A stretch of DNA of 64,000 nt from Evernia prunastri (lineage: Eukaryota > Ascomycota > Lecanoromycetes > Lecanorales > Parmeliaceae): positions 496,001 through 560,000 of the forward strand of contig NKYR01000001.1 in NCBI GenBank assembly GCA_003184365.1, written 5' to 3'. The position numbers and the translations under genes are program-made. Positions 45,447-56,732 of the stretch are shown here, piece by piece (positions within the stretch are counted from its first letter, which is position 1; the number at the start of each line of letters is the position of its first letter). The notes under the pieces were generated by a model, which worked only from the letters and a program-made list of their open reading frames with translations, was not told the origin of the DNA and did not search any database.

Positions 45447-46811
45447 TTACTCAACAGGCCCTCCAGCCGTAAGCAACCCTTTCACCCCTTCCAAGTACCC
45501 CTTCAACCCAACCAACTCCTTCTCCTCAATCCCCAAATCCTTCGCGCTCACGATACCCGCTTTCAGATTTCGCCAATCCGGCACCGTCTCCCACCATTTC
45601 GACTGGGCCGCCAGTTCGCGCCCGAATTTCGGAAACAGGTTGTCGAATTTCTCAGCACTGACTTCTACGTACTCGGCCTCCTTGCCGGTGACTTGAGACC
45701 AGGTCTTCAAGGTGTCGGCGACGGAGATATTCCCGGTGCTCACGAATGCGTATTTGCCAGGGAGGGAGACGGAAGGGTTACGGAGGATGGCGGAAACGTA
45801 GACGCCGATGTTGACCCTGACGTCGCCGGCCATGGGGAGGATGGCGTCAGGTGCGCTGGGTTGGATCCAGATGTATTTCCCGGCGACGGGCTGATGCTAC
45901 ACATCAACAATGTGCCCCTTTTCATTTTCACGTTCAGAAAGGAGGATTAGAGAGCACGTTACGTACATAGTATTCAACTTTGCAGAGTGGGAAATTCAGC
46001 AAGTTGTTTGCATAATTGCCAACCCACAAAAATGTTGTCTTCTTGGCCAGCTCCGGTAGCTTTTCAATGATGTACTCGTCGACGATGGCTTTGGAGTCGC
46101 AGTGCGGCACGGTGAATTTCCCGCCAGAAGAATTTTCGGCGCTCGGCAAGCTGGACCAGATGTAGTGTTTCAGAGAACTCGTTTTGGAGGCGGCGATAGC
46201 GCTTTTGATGCCTGGTGGAGCGTGCAGAGTCAGTCCTCCCTTTAGGAAACATAATCATGATTCGGAGCTGAGTTCAAGGCATGGACTTTAGGAAGGAGTT
46301 GATATTTTCGAATATCTATCTGTACTCCGTATTGCTCTTCTACTGTGAAAATTATATACCTTGTTCGACTTCTTTGTCACGTGACTCCGGCATGCTGGAA
46401 CCCGTGAAAACATGGTCCCAGAAGTTTGTGACGGCGAAGATTGCTTGGACACCCTGGTTGTTCCGAAGCCTATTAGAAAAAACGTGTCCGTCGATTTCAA
46501 GTGTCGGCGGTTCGGGGCCACGGGAGACAGCATTCGCCCTAGGAGAATGATGCTTCGAGATGCAAAGCTGCATCGAACCATGTCCTTGCAAGCTGGGTGC
46601 ATACCTCGAATGCTTTGACAAGCGATTGCTCGTCATCGATGTTTGCCGACACAACCTCGATGCCTTGCTTCTCAAGAGCCTTTGCAGCATCCTTCGAGGG
46701 GTCTCGTGTGATACCACGGACTTTCCACGACTTATCCTTCAGTAAGGCTCTCACTACTGAACCCCCTTGCACTCCCGTAGCGCCCAGAACGGCGATTATT
46801 TTTTGAGACAT
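45447..46811 (-). CDS. NmrA-like NAD(P)-binding protein
   Basis: Exons 46811-46605, 46453-46360, 46211-45967 and 45896-45447 give 331 residues, all in frame. The start MSQKIIAVLGATGVQGGSVV carries the Rossmann dinucleotide motif GATGVQG at about residues 9-15. It is followed by VRGITRDPSK, as in NmrA and isoflavone-reductase-like atypical short-chain dehydrogenases. GVQAIFAVTNFW and the late LPMAGDVRVNIGVYV segment are family landmarks. Such proteins are redox sensors (NmrA itself represses the GATA factor AreA) or reductases in secondary metabolism; the Tyr-Lys pair of active dehydrogenases is not obvious. The first two introns are long (151 and 148 nt). A 20-bp inverted repeat lies upstream of the start. 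Confidence 0.88.
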
Positions 46812-46920
46812 GATGGTGAAATGGCCTTTATAGCTCGATTGTTTCAATGTTTCGCAACTCGGATGACAAGAATATCAGAGAGGAGTTGCTTTAGAAGAGA
46901 ACGAAGGTATTTCAATAGCG

Positions 46921-47032
46921 TCAATGACCGGGTTTCGAGATTTCTAAGCAACATTCTAAGTAGACCATCGAATTTTGGCTGTACTTACTAAGGATTCTTG
47001 AATTTAGGCCATTCTCGAAACCCGGTCATTGA
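46921..47032. repeat. Inverted repeat with 20-bp perfect arms
   Basis: TCAATGACCGGGTTTCGAGA at 46921-46940 is the exact reverse complement of 47013-47032, with a 72-base spacer. It lies 110-221 bp upstream of the NmrA-like start codon. It could be a small non-autonomous element or a regulatory palindrome. Confidence 0.85.
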
Positions 47033-47830
47033 TGTTACTGAGGAAGTTGCTGTTTTGGAGTACCATCTGTACCTGCATATACTGACGTCATGATTTGAAA
47101 TGCATCTAAGGAACGAGCCAACATATTGGCAGCGAAGATAGCACCGAAAGGCCGAGTTGTTAGGCAGCACAGTTGGCTAGTCGTGCAGCAGCAAAATCAG
47201 CTATAGCATTAGTAACCGCAACCACGACGTGCACGCGTCCGACCGAGAGTCGGACCTCAGATTAGTGTCGGGCACAGGGAATATAAAAAGTAGTGACACC
47301 CAAAGACACTAGGTACCAAGAGTCTCATCGTCTAACCGTCTAATCGTGCCCAACAGTGGGCACTGATGGCTAGTGCTGGTACTGGTTGCTTCAGCTGATC
47401 CTACTAAGAGGAAGCTGCCTTCTCCACAGCACTCAGCTCGCCAACAATAGCCGAATTATGATCAATCGCTAGATTGGAGTCGTCACTTGCTATATCTCAC
47501 ATTTACCAGGTTTGGCTACATGAAATTCAAAGCCTCCCACAAAATATGTGTGGCACCTTAGAAATATATTAGGGGGGGTCTAGCTCTTATCTCCGAAGAT
47601 TCCGAAAGGCGAGGGAGCATCAATTACAAATCATCTGGAGAGGACACTGAGTTCTCCGCCTCGTTGTCCGACCCTTTAGTACTCCGCTACTCTTTTCCAT
47701 GCCTCCTCCAACATCTAAGCAAACAAGCGCCACCTTGGGGACGTAAAGCCGTGAACAGTGATGCTGATTGGGTAGATACATTGTGCAAGACCCTTTTCTC
47801 TTGAATGGCCCATGCAGGCCAGACAAGATC
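47033..47830. other. Gene-poor stretch
   Basis: No supported feature between the inverted repeat and the O-methyltransferase remnant. Confidence 0.45.
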
Positions 47831-48994
47831 ATGGAATCAGCTACAGACGTCACCCGCCAGGGCCTCACAACTCGGCTCGTGGAGTTCTCCAAGTACATCA
47901 GCAACCCCATCAGCTAGAGTGGATTGCCTGATCCTTCGCTCAAACAGAGGGTGGGCAGGTCGAAAATAGCGCCCAATCGGCTGCTGTCACTAGGGATGAG
48001 AAGTTGAACGCGATGGTCGGACATCATGTTGATTAAGTTTATCTTGCTGTAAGTTGTACCTGACCCTTGCTCGAAGATGCGCATTTCTAAAAGGGGTACA
48101 TTCAGTTTATGCACTGACCAGCTTTAGGTCGATCCCATCGAAAACGAAGAGCCTACCTCTTCCGGCTTCTTTTTGGCAAGCACCACTAATCTGACCATGT
48201 CTGATTACTTCGAGAAGGCCGGAATCAAGAAGAGAGCCGAAGGCTTCTACTTTAGCAATGAGTTTTCTCTGCTTCCTGGATAGAATCCTTGATAGCATCT
48301 ACGTCCTTTGCGTATTCAATCAGGCAGTCTTAGAACCATTATCGTGGTGAGCACCGGGGTGGTCGAGGCCATATCAATCGGGTCATTGCAGAAGCAGACG
48401 ACAATCTCTCCTTCGTCATCCAGGACTACGCCAGAACATTGACACCGGATGAGGAGGCCTCGCCAGCTGGCCTTCGCTCTCGCTTTGAGTACATATCCCA
48501 CGGTTTCTTCATTCCGCAACCGCACCTCTTGAGCGGAGGAAGAACGGTGTTCTACATTCGCCTCATTTCACATGATTGGCCGAGCAAGTATTGTATCAAG
48601 ATCCTCCGAGATCTGATCCCCGGACCCCATGTCGAATGACAGAAATAGGGTACTGGTCAGTGTAAAGGTGTAGCCGCCAATGAAAGAAGTAAAGAAGGCT
48701 TGGGAGAAACTTGGAATGTGTGTTTGCCCTGATTTAGCTACTACGCGGATGGTTCTGGGTCTATAGATGCTAAGTCAACATTGCTGTAGGACGGATGATG
48801 TGCAGATGCTTACTTGGATCAAGTCTCGAGAACGAACGCCGCAGGATGTCGCTCAACTGTTTAAGGCAGCTGGTGCCGGACTCAAGCTAGCGACTACCCA
48901 TCAGCCGCTGGTGTTCCTGTTGGCTAGAACGGAGATGAGATTCTCTGGGAGTGAATGGACTCGGAAATCCAAGCAAGCGAATTCGGGGCGCTGA
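47831..48994 (+). pseudogene. O-methyltransferase pseudogene
   Basis: Fragments in shifting frames follow the order of fungal plant-type O-methyltransferases. The N-terminal piece is 47831-48007 (SGLPDPSLKQ after an in-frame TAG). Next is 48128-48283 (TMSDYFEKAGIKKRAEGF then TAG). The AdoMet and catalytic region is 48361-48639 (GGRGHINRVIAEADDNLSF, then RLISHDWPSKYCIKILRDLI, which keeps the HDW catalytic His). The last piece, at about 48790-48910, is MLTWIKSRERTPQDVAQLF. The frames are separated by stops and shifts that no simple intron repairs; the segment between 48640 and 48790 has no recognisable family sequence. Intact relatives methylate hydroxyls of aromatic secondary metabolites. The copy is old but still recognisable. 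The neighbouring NmrA-like gene may be a surviving partner. Confidence 0.7.
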
Positions 48995-49393
48995 GGACAT
49001 TTCGCTTCATCCTCCTATTTCCTATCATGACATCTGGCCTCAAGACGAAAGTTTCACGGGCGAAATTGAATCTCAGTTCGTATCGTGCTCTACGTGATCA
49101 ACTCGCTGGATCCACAAGAGCACCCGAAAGAAGCTTTAATTGGAGTCGTGGATATCAAGTAGCTGAAGATTCCAATTCTACACAAGGAGATGGCCACAAT
49201 GGTGGCATTCCCAACAGCGCCCATCTTTTCGGTTTGCATTCTTCTGGGGGTATCAGCCAGTATTATCATACTGTTCGTATCAACTCATTGAAAATTTGGG
49301 ATCGTCGATGGAGTTCTCCGGCCCTCTACGCACGCCCTCGCTCAATTTTCTCAACGAATATATAGGTCGCATGGCCCCAGGCTTTGAAATGTC
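48995..49393 (+). other. Possible eroded coding remnant
   Basis: Coding-like fragments on the plus strand include a hydrophobic, membrane-helix-like stretch near 49200-49290 (SVCILLGVSASIIILFVST) with an in-frame stop before it. I do not recognise the source, and the frame is broken. Confidence 0.25.
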
Positions 49394-50185
49394 TCAGTCA
49401 TTCAGGGTAAGGAGGACTCCAGATTCGTTTACGCGATTGAGCAGTCTTGTGTAATTTGACGACATTGAAAGCGTAGGAGCCCCCTGTGGCACCTCTCGGT
49501 CCTCGGCTGAATTCTTGGTCCACACGAACACACCCAAGGATTCATGCTCCCCTACTTATGATCAGCCTCTGTGACCAATGTCCCAAAAAAAACAAAAAAG
49601 AGACAAAGAAATGCCTCACCGACGAGCGCCCAGCCTGGGGTACGCTGGGATTGGAGACAACATATTTCGATGAAATCGGCGGCCAGCCAGAGGTCTTGGA
49701 AAGATGCCACGTCCGTATCTGTATACATGTGGGGATCGAGGGGATCTTGGCCAGGCAATGAGCCACGAGGAAAGGAATCCAACATGACGATAGCGAGTGT
49801 ACATTTGCCTGCCGGGCGCTCTCTGTCAGCCGCCCCGCCTACTTCCTTGGGGATCAAATCACGACTGACCGACACTGTATCTTCTGGGAGTTTGCATCAC
49901 AGGATTCGAAGTGTAAGGGATTGCCCCAGGCAACAGAAATTCAAAATCCTTGTTGCTGTGCTTTACCACCTCCACATTGTACAGGCGTTGCACTGCGGCG
50001 CGGCAATCCTCTCTATTAAACCCGTCGCCTACCCAGTCAATTGATGCAGTGCATTCAAAGTGTGGTGGGCCTTCAAGTCCACCAATCACTCTTGGACAGG
50101 AAGGGGCGGTAGGTGGGTTACGCAGGCTTGCGCCGAAAATAAGAGGAATAGATACAGCTACGAATGTGACTGCGTTGGCGAACAT
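49394..50185 (-). CDS. Secreted cysteine-containing protein
   Basis: Exons 50185-49876, 49808-49620 and 49551-49394 give 218 residues. Introns of 67 and 68 nt rescue what otherwise looks like a frameshift; the first has a GGCTGAC branch site, and both keep frame. The signal peptide is FANAVTFVAVSIPLIFGAS. The mature part has six cysteines (SCP, FEC, EDC, KCT and EICC). Their spacing resembles a common but uncharacterised family of ascomycete secreted proteins with a TPRRYS.C motif before a beta strand. The C-terminal part has GEHESLGVFVW. No catalytic motif is visible. It may be an effector-like or wall-associated protein; that is inference. Confidence 0.65.
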
Positions 50186-51915
50186 CGTGATCGCGACGTC
50201 TTCTTGAGATATTACGCTCCAAAGTTGTGCTGTCGAGCGTTATTTATGTCGGGCCAAGAGCTGTTCAACGAATCGGCTCTGGGAGAGACCCTATGCGTGG
50301 CATTCCCCACAGGGCTTCGTCGCTTCGGACATTTCCCACGGCACCCGCATCGCGCGTGACGATCATTAGATCGGCACCAGGATCGCGAGTGGGGTGTTCT
50401 GGGAATTCTTGGGAGGCTTCGCGATCAAGTCAGAATTCTCTCCATTCGGCTGATCGTCGATGTTGAAACAAACACATTCACTGCTCGCCATATATCGCGT
50501 AGCTGTTGGAATTCTTGGCGATGAAATTGCCTCACTTGATCGGAGCTTTTTGGCCGTCGGGCACGAGTAGAGTGTTCTCAGTTCGAGGGCCCCCCGAAAC
50601 TCGGGCTTTGGTGTCCCCGTTGGTGCCGTCGCTTGTATGCGATAGCCACGGAATTCGGATCAACAAGGCGGTCGAGATTCCATATACATGATTTCTTTCT
50701 CCTCATGACCTTTTTGGTCCACGCATAGCCGTGGCTTCTGGGACGATATCCTGCATTTTTTGCCACATCTCACACAGGCAACGATCATAGTGCCTCATAT
50801 CTTTAACGATGATTTTAAATTGATCTGGTAGCTGAGCGGCACGACTCTCCGAGCGTCTCAAAGGTCATTGAATTAGGCCATAAATCTAGAGGTGGCGTAG
50901 GCTTTCTTTATATTCTTGAAATAAGCTCAATGCACCCTTCATGCCATGGCATCATGCGATTCCAGTAACATACTGGGACCCACGCACAGTGCTGGACCAA
51001 TGACTACATGGCCGAGACCACTCCTGAAGGGATGTCTGAACAATGCGCTTAGACTTTGTGTACCTGACTCGAGGCCAGCTTGGAGGTCCCAACTTTCCTT
51101 TTCAGACTCAGAAGGCAGCGCTGGAAACTAATTCATGCGCTCCCATAAAAGGACTGTAGAGCACTCCACGTCTTTCAAGATCAAGGTAGGGTTATGAAAG
51201 TACCAGCAAGCAAATTCCAAGGCGGACAAGAGGGAAGCCAAGTACTGCTGACAGTCAAAACAAGAGCGGCGGCCTCCTTCCCCACTTGTGGCCTACTTCT
51301 CTATCCTCCACCAATGGAAATGCCTTTCCGCCGTAAATCGACCTGATGCTTAGGTCAGCTTTAACCTGATCCGCCAGTAAAGGAATCCGAGAGGAATGAT
51401 GCGCTGAATGGGGTCACATGATTCCATTTCGAAAGTGCTTCCAGGTGCCTTACTCTACTCCGCAGCTGCGATCCATTCTCTTGTCAATCCTTTGTTGGTG
51501 TAGTAAGTGCTTTTCGGTTCCTTTGTCGGTCACTAGACTCTCGTGTGTTTTACTATCCTGATCTGACATGTCAAAGGCTCCCCTTTGATAATTGCAGAAT
51601 GAGAATTAGAGATAAAGAGCGAGGACAAGGAACCAAAGATAGACGAACACAGGCATTCAAAGTCTCAATGCCTTCTCGCCTTGTTGCTATTGCCGAGATA
51701 GCCCGAGACAAAGAGCAGGAACCACACACATGGATCGTGTCAGATTCGGTCTGTCTGTGCATAAATACCATGTTCCTCCTGCCACAACATCAACAAAAGG
51801 ATTAGAAAAAACACGACTTCAGCTTATCCCATCGTTCGATGCTCTGCGTCCAGTCCTAGTGTGGCCTATCCGTCTCCTATTCCCTTCCTGACCGCTTTTC
51901 AACCTCCATATCAAC
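50186..51915. other. Gene-poor intergenic region
   Basis: No supported gene. The right end is the promoter of the LysM gene. Confidence 0.45.
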
Positions 51916-53155
51916 ATGCGTTGTCCCTCGATTGTTAGCAGTGCTCTGGCAGCACGTCTCCTATTCCTCATTCAACTGACCACTCGAAGCTCTTCCGCAA
52001 CGAACACCACCAACGTTCAGTCCGGCGACACCTTCTTGGCCATCGCCGATAATGCTGGAATCCCTGTTGAATCCCTCGAAGCGGCAAACCCCGGTGTGAT
52101 CGCCACCCAGCTTTACTCCGGTCAAGTCATCACAGTTCCCGCTACCAATGGCCCTGCTACTGGTATGCCCGCGCCTGATCAGGCATCATCAGGTGCGCCA
52201 GATGCGACTCCGACAACTTTGGCCACTTCTGCCAGGCCGGCAGTAAGTTCCAATCCTTTGCCAAACGACTCGTCCTCGATGACCCCTTTAGTATCCGCAA
52301 GCGGTTCGTCCATGGTGGCTCCTCCGCCATCTTCCACGCAAGCCCCATCCACGATTTCCCCTCCGACTTCCACGAGTCTACCATCCACGGTGCAGGCTTC
52401 TTCACCAACTTCGGAGAGCGAATCTTCCACAGCGACCTCGCCGACTTCCACGATGGTTTCGTCCACGACTTCTCTCCCTACTTCCACAAGCCTATCATCC
52501 ACGGTGCCAGTTTCTTCATCAACTTCCGAAAGCGAGTCTTCCACGGCGGCCTCACCAACCTCCACGACAGTCTCGTCTACTACTACTGGAGCGACAAGTG
52601 CTTCGTCCTCGATGCCTCCTTCAACCACCTCAAGCAGCGCCTCCCCATCAACTCATCCAGTCACTTCCACAACGCCTCCACCGCCTCCACCATCTACCAT
52701 GCCCAATAGTCCCCCCGCGCCGGCCTCTTGTAACCCCACTCCCTCTGGGAAGTACCACGATGACGATGGCGTCCACGGCAAAGTCAGCACGTTCTGCGCG
52801 AGCTTCTCGACGTCAGCATTGGGTGCGATCCAGACCGGTGGGGGCGTCGTCAACGGAGACGACCAACCCAACAAGAACCACGGTTCCACAGACAACGAGG
52901 CGGGATACAACCTGACCGTCACCGCGATTACCGGTTGCTCCATCCCGAATGCGGATATCTTCTTCCCTTACGGGAACGACCAATTTAATTGCACGCAGAT
53001 CCTTTACGATACTTATAGTGACTGTAAGTGAACGGCTTTCCTAACATTGCTTTTGTTTCTTGAGTACTGAACGTGTTCTAGGTAATAACAATGAAGGTAT
53101 GGGCGGGAGCATCACCGCTGGGTGTTTCGTATACATGTTCGATCCTGATCCATGA
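51916..53155 (+). CDS. Secreted LysM-domain protein
   Basis: Exons 51916-53023 and 53082-53155 (58-nt intron, GTAAGT donor) give 393 residues. Residues 1-28 are a signal peptide. One LysM domain lies at about 31-76 (VQSGDTFLAIADNAGIPVES and LYSGQVITVP), a chitin/peptidoglycan-type glycan binder. Residues 80-265 are a Ser/Thr/Pro-rich stalk, probably heavily O-glycosylated, with a 38-residue tandem duplication. The C-terminal 110 residues form a Cys-containing domain with ADIFFPYGNDQFNCTQILYD and, across the intron, GMGGSITAGCFVYMF. That domain is found in many fungal secreted proteins and has no assigned function to my knowledge. The combination differs from short LysM effectors, which are mostly LysM alone. 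Role by inference: wall or host-glycan binding at the surface. Confidence 0.85.
52366..52593 (+). repeat. Tandem 114-bp duplication in the LysM stalk
   Basis: Two in-frame copies of 114 bp (38 codons), both with STVxxSSxTSESESSTAxSP. The second starts at about 52480. The copies differ at scattered positions, so the duplication is not recent. Confidence 0.75.
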
Positions 53156-56100
53156 AGGGCTCCTCTGCTGGGCGTTTTGGCGTTTTTCCCGATAAAAACT
53201 CAGTATCCGATGTCATGTAATTTTATCTGTGTAGTTTCTCGAATGAATCTGGCGGTTTGTGACTCAATACCTCTCAATTTAAACGTGAATGTAGACAATC
53301 AGTCCGGAAGATCATATCATAGAGGAAGGGATCGCTTCTACCAAAGTCTCAGGAAGAGATGGGATCGCCGCTGATGTTGTTCTTGTCGAGGACATAAAGA
53401 TCAAGTTGAGTTTGCAACTCATTTGTTAGCCGAGCTTTGAATGAAATGATAGGATGATAACAACGACTAGTGTTCCAGGTGCACTGAGTGCGGGATCACA
53501 GCGAGTACGCCCAGTAATATCGCTCTCCGTGGCGAGTACGCTACCTCTCAATTTCTTTTCACAAGTCTGTACCAAGGTGTCTAAGAGAATCCCGGACCTG
53601 TAGTCCTACCTCTGCAATCCGATCCATGATCTGAATGTCTGCTCTCCATGCATTATGTCCGGGGAGGCTTTCCGCGCCAACCGCTTTTCGGGTACTGCAT
53701 CGAATCTTTTGGACAGTCCATGCCCAACATTCGGTCGCAGACGGACAAGCCCGCTCTTCCTGCTTTCCCTTCTTACCTTCTCGACAGTGCGTAGGAACCA
53801 TCGGAGGAGGAAGAAAAAAGTTGTGGACTCATGGAATGAGGTCCTTGGTGGGGACAGATCGGTGCACTGGCAGGATTGTGGGAGAAGATACGGAGGTTCG
53901 AGCTAAACGCCACTGCTTGTGACTTCGGGACTTCTGTTTTTTTGAATTCAGCCAGATTGGGGGCCTATTGTATCTATTCCGCCGGATAGAAGTTGCTGGA
54001 GGTCAATCTATGGAGTAAGGTAGTTCTACGCCGTCGTCGCCGCCCTGCTCATTCTTCCCAAAGTAGGGTTAGGGCTGTACTAGCTTGGTTCTTCACTTTT
54101 GGTGCAAGACCTGCGTAAGTTGCAACATGCACGGGAGGCAGAGTGGTTGCCATGAGATCTTGAGATACTGGAAACAGAGGAAAGACACAGTTTCAAAATG
54201 AATCGACGCATAGCGTACAAGATAGTATGGAGCACTTCCACTTCTAAAGACAAACGGTCGTACAACACAGCGCTTGTTTTGTGGTCAAGGATCACCTGCG
54301 AGAAGGAGACGCGGCGGTGAGACTCTTCTTATACAAGACGGAAAAGCAGACGATCACAGCGACATCGTACGGAATAGGATAGTATCGAAGATGGCAAGAA
54401 TGAGAAATGCAAGCATTGGAAAGCTGTTTCATTGGCGCTTCTTTATTCTGCCATTCTGTTTCATCTTTTCTCTGCATTTTGCGTATTGATCTAGCAGCGG
54501 CATTTGCTTGAAGCAGAAGTGGATGATGAGTTCTTATTTTGCCATCTTCGTGATCCTCTCCGGCTTACGCTCTTGTTTCACCGATGCTATCATGGCCGGT
54601 CATCGTACCCACGCCTCAAATTTTTGATCTCTTCCGCTAAATTGGAATTTTTCGTACTTGACGGATGAGGTGGCCGAGTGCTGTCAGGCTGATGGCGGCA
54701 CCTCGTAAAACGGAAGAAGACGCGGCCTCGTCTTACTGTTGGATTACCAGCCATTTTTGCCATCAGACCAGTCTCGACTCTCGAAGTACCCACTCAAAGG
54801 GTAGCATTGATCAAACATGAAGCCGAGGTCGCCCCTTTTGAATGTCACTTTCCTCTCGGACACCTACATGTCTTCTGACTCGACTAAGTGGGCCGGAGGC
54901 ACTTGACGCCTTGGACTAGTCCAAAGCATGGTTAATCAGGTTAAAGTCTGGAAATCCGGGGCCGCACGAGACACGCGACATCTTTCGGTACGGCCAATCG
55001 CATCAACGGGCAAGGGTTTCTTTCAGATCTCGAATCTTAGCACGTGAAGCTCCTGATCTGGCGGCGACCCAGTCGGCGATTTCTTCGAGACCTGTGACTT
55101 GTCTAAAAAACAGGTACTCCGTTCTCCGTACTTCGCACACACCTCGGTTCACATCGGAGAATAGATGTATGTACACATGTAAGTATCAGGCTGAACGGCA
55201 AAGGTTTGGGCGCTAAGGGGAGACTTGCATGCTTCATGACTCGTAGAAAACACGGGAGAAGGTTCAGTGCAATTTCCTTATAGGGTTTAGGTATTACTCC
55301 GGGGCAACAGTGAGGTCCAGACCGGAAAGGACTCGGCATCACCTGCTGAGCTGCTCTCTCTCTTCCCAGCCTCCTCCTCTCGACCGACGCTTACCGAGCG
55401 CCAAGCAAGCCAAGCCAAGCCAGACAGAGTGTGCGGAGATGGCCGAAACGGGTGCTAAATTAATGTCAGGGTTCAAGCTCCAATCCAGGAACTTGTTACT
55501 GTACAGTTTCCCCCCCACTACAGGTTCGTGTTCTCATTTTCTTTGTTCTTCCTTTCGACACATATTATTCTATTATTACTTGCGGGGGGGGGGGGGGGGG
55601 AAAGCATGCGGGAGGGGATCAAAAGGGCAGGTGGCCAAAATACGGTTCTGACTGAGACCATCAGCTTTGAAAAATCTTACACGAGAAAGTGCAGCAGGAG
55701 GGGAGGAGCTAGAATACTCTCATTCATGTATGTGCATGCATCTCGATCCTTTGAGGAGCAAACATAAGACGGAAAATCTTACGAGTACCTTAGCTACGGC
55801 TCGCATATTCTTTCCACCAGTCATAGAGTAGACAAGGTATGTTATCTCCTAGAGCTACGGTGTCTAGGTTACTTACCTTACCTTATTATTATTGTTCTTT
55901 TCTGTAACTGTTAATCTCGACCCATGAGAGCGGGGAAATGGCTGGACGCGGGGGCTAGGCTGAGGCTAGGCCACTAAGGGTCCGGCTCGACCATCACTTT
56001 TTTCCCTCAAGTTTCTGCACCTAGAGCAGCTGACAATGCGATTATCCAATGAAAAGGTCAATCTAGTAAGAGCTAGTAAGGAGCTAGGAAAAGCTAGAGA

Positions 56101-56732
56101 GAGATAAGTAACGGGTCCGAAATCAAGATTCAATACCAACATCAAGCTCCGAAAACCTTCTCTTCCCTGCCAAATTCCAATATCCGTCTGTGCTCATCTA
56201 TGCTGTCAACGTGTATTATTGGCAGTGAATACAGTACAGTGATACCTAAGGTACACGTGACAATCACATTCAATAATACCTACACGGGTGTGGATCAATC
56301 AAGTGTTCAACTCAATCTTCATCAATACCTTACCATTAATCATGATAATCACAATAATACCACCTCACCTTGTGGCTGCACCACATGATCAACGGCATTC
56401 ATCACGGGCTCGACATTATTTTCACACACCTACCTGGTCTCCTGGTAGACCACAGGCTACTTTGCCCCTTTTCTGATTTCCTGCGCCGTTGACTTAGGAC
56501 TTAATCCTTAGCAATATGCGGGGTCCGGGAAGCCAATTATTTGCAAAAAAGTGTGTCTAAGTAAGGTAGTGTGTTGTCCTGCGTCTACCTTACCACCACA
56601 CAGATATAATAATAACTACTTCCCCCTCCCTGCATCTATCTTCTCTCTCTCTCTCCCTCTCTTTCTCTTCCACCTCACTTCTTCTCAACTACTACCACTT
56701 CATACTAATACTCATCCAACATCACCGCCATC
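53156..56732. other. Long gene-poor stretch
   Basis: No gene is supported in 3.6 kb. It holds a telomere-like TAGGGTTAGGG (54065-54075), a run of 17 G (55584-55600) and many short ACCTTACC/GGTAAGG repeats. Confidence 0.45.
56641..56672 (+). promoter_or_regulatory. CT-rich leader of the transporter gene
   Basis: A pyrimidine tract (TTCTCTCTCTCTCTCC and on) about 60-90 bp upstream of the ATG. Such CT blocks are common just before the transcription start of well-expressed filamentous fungal genes. Confidence 0.4.

Noticed and set aside
47960..48130. Reading the O-methyltransferase remnant as an intact multi-intron gene
   Set aside because: Stops at 47915 and 48281 and the frame changes lack suitable donor and acceptor pairs, and the segment at 48640-48790 does not match the family.
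49552..49880. Apparent frameshift in the secreted cysteine-containing gene
   Set aside because: Two normal introns (49809-49875 and 49552-49619) restore one frame, so the gene is not broken.
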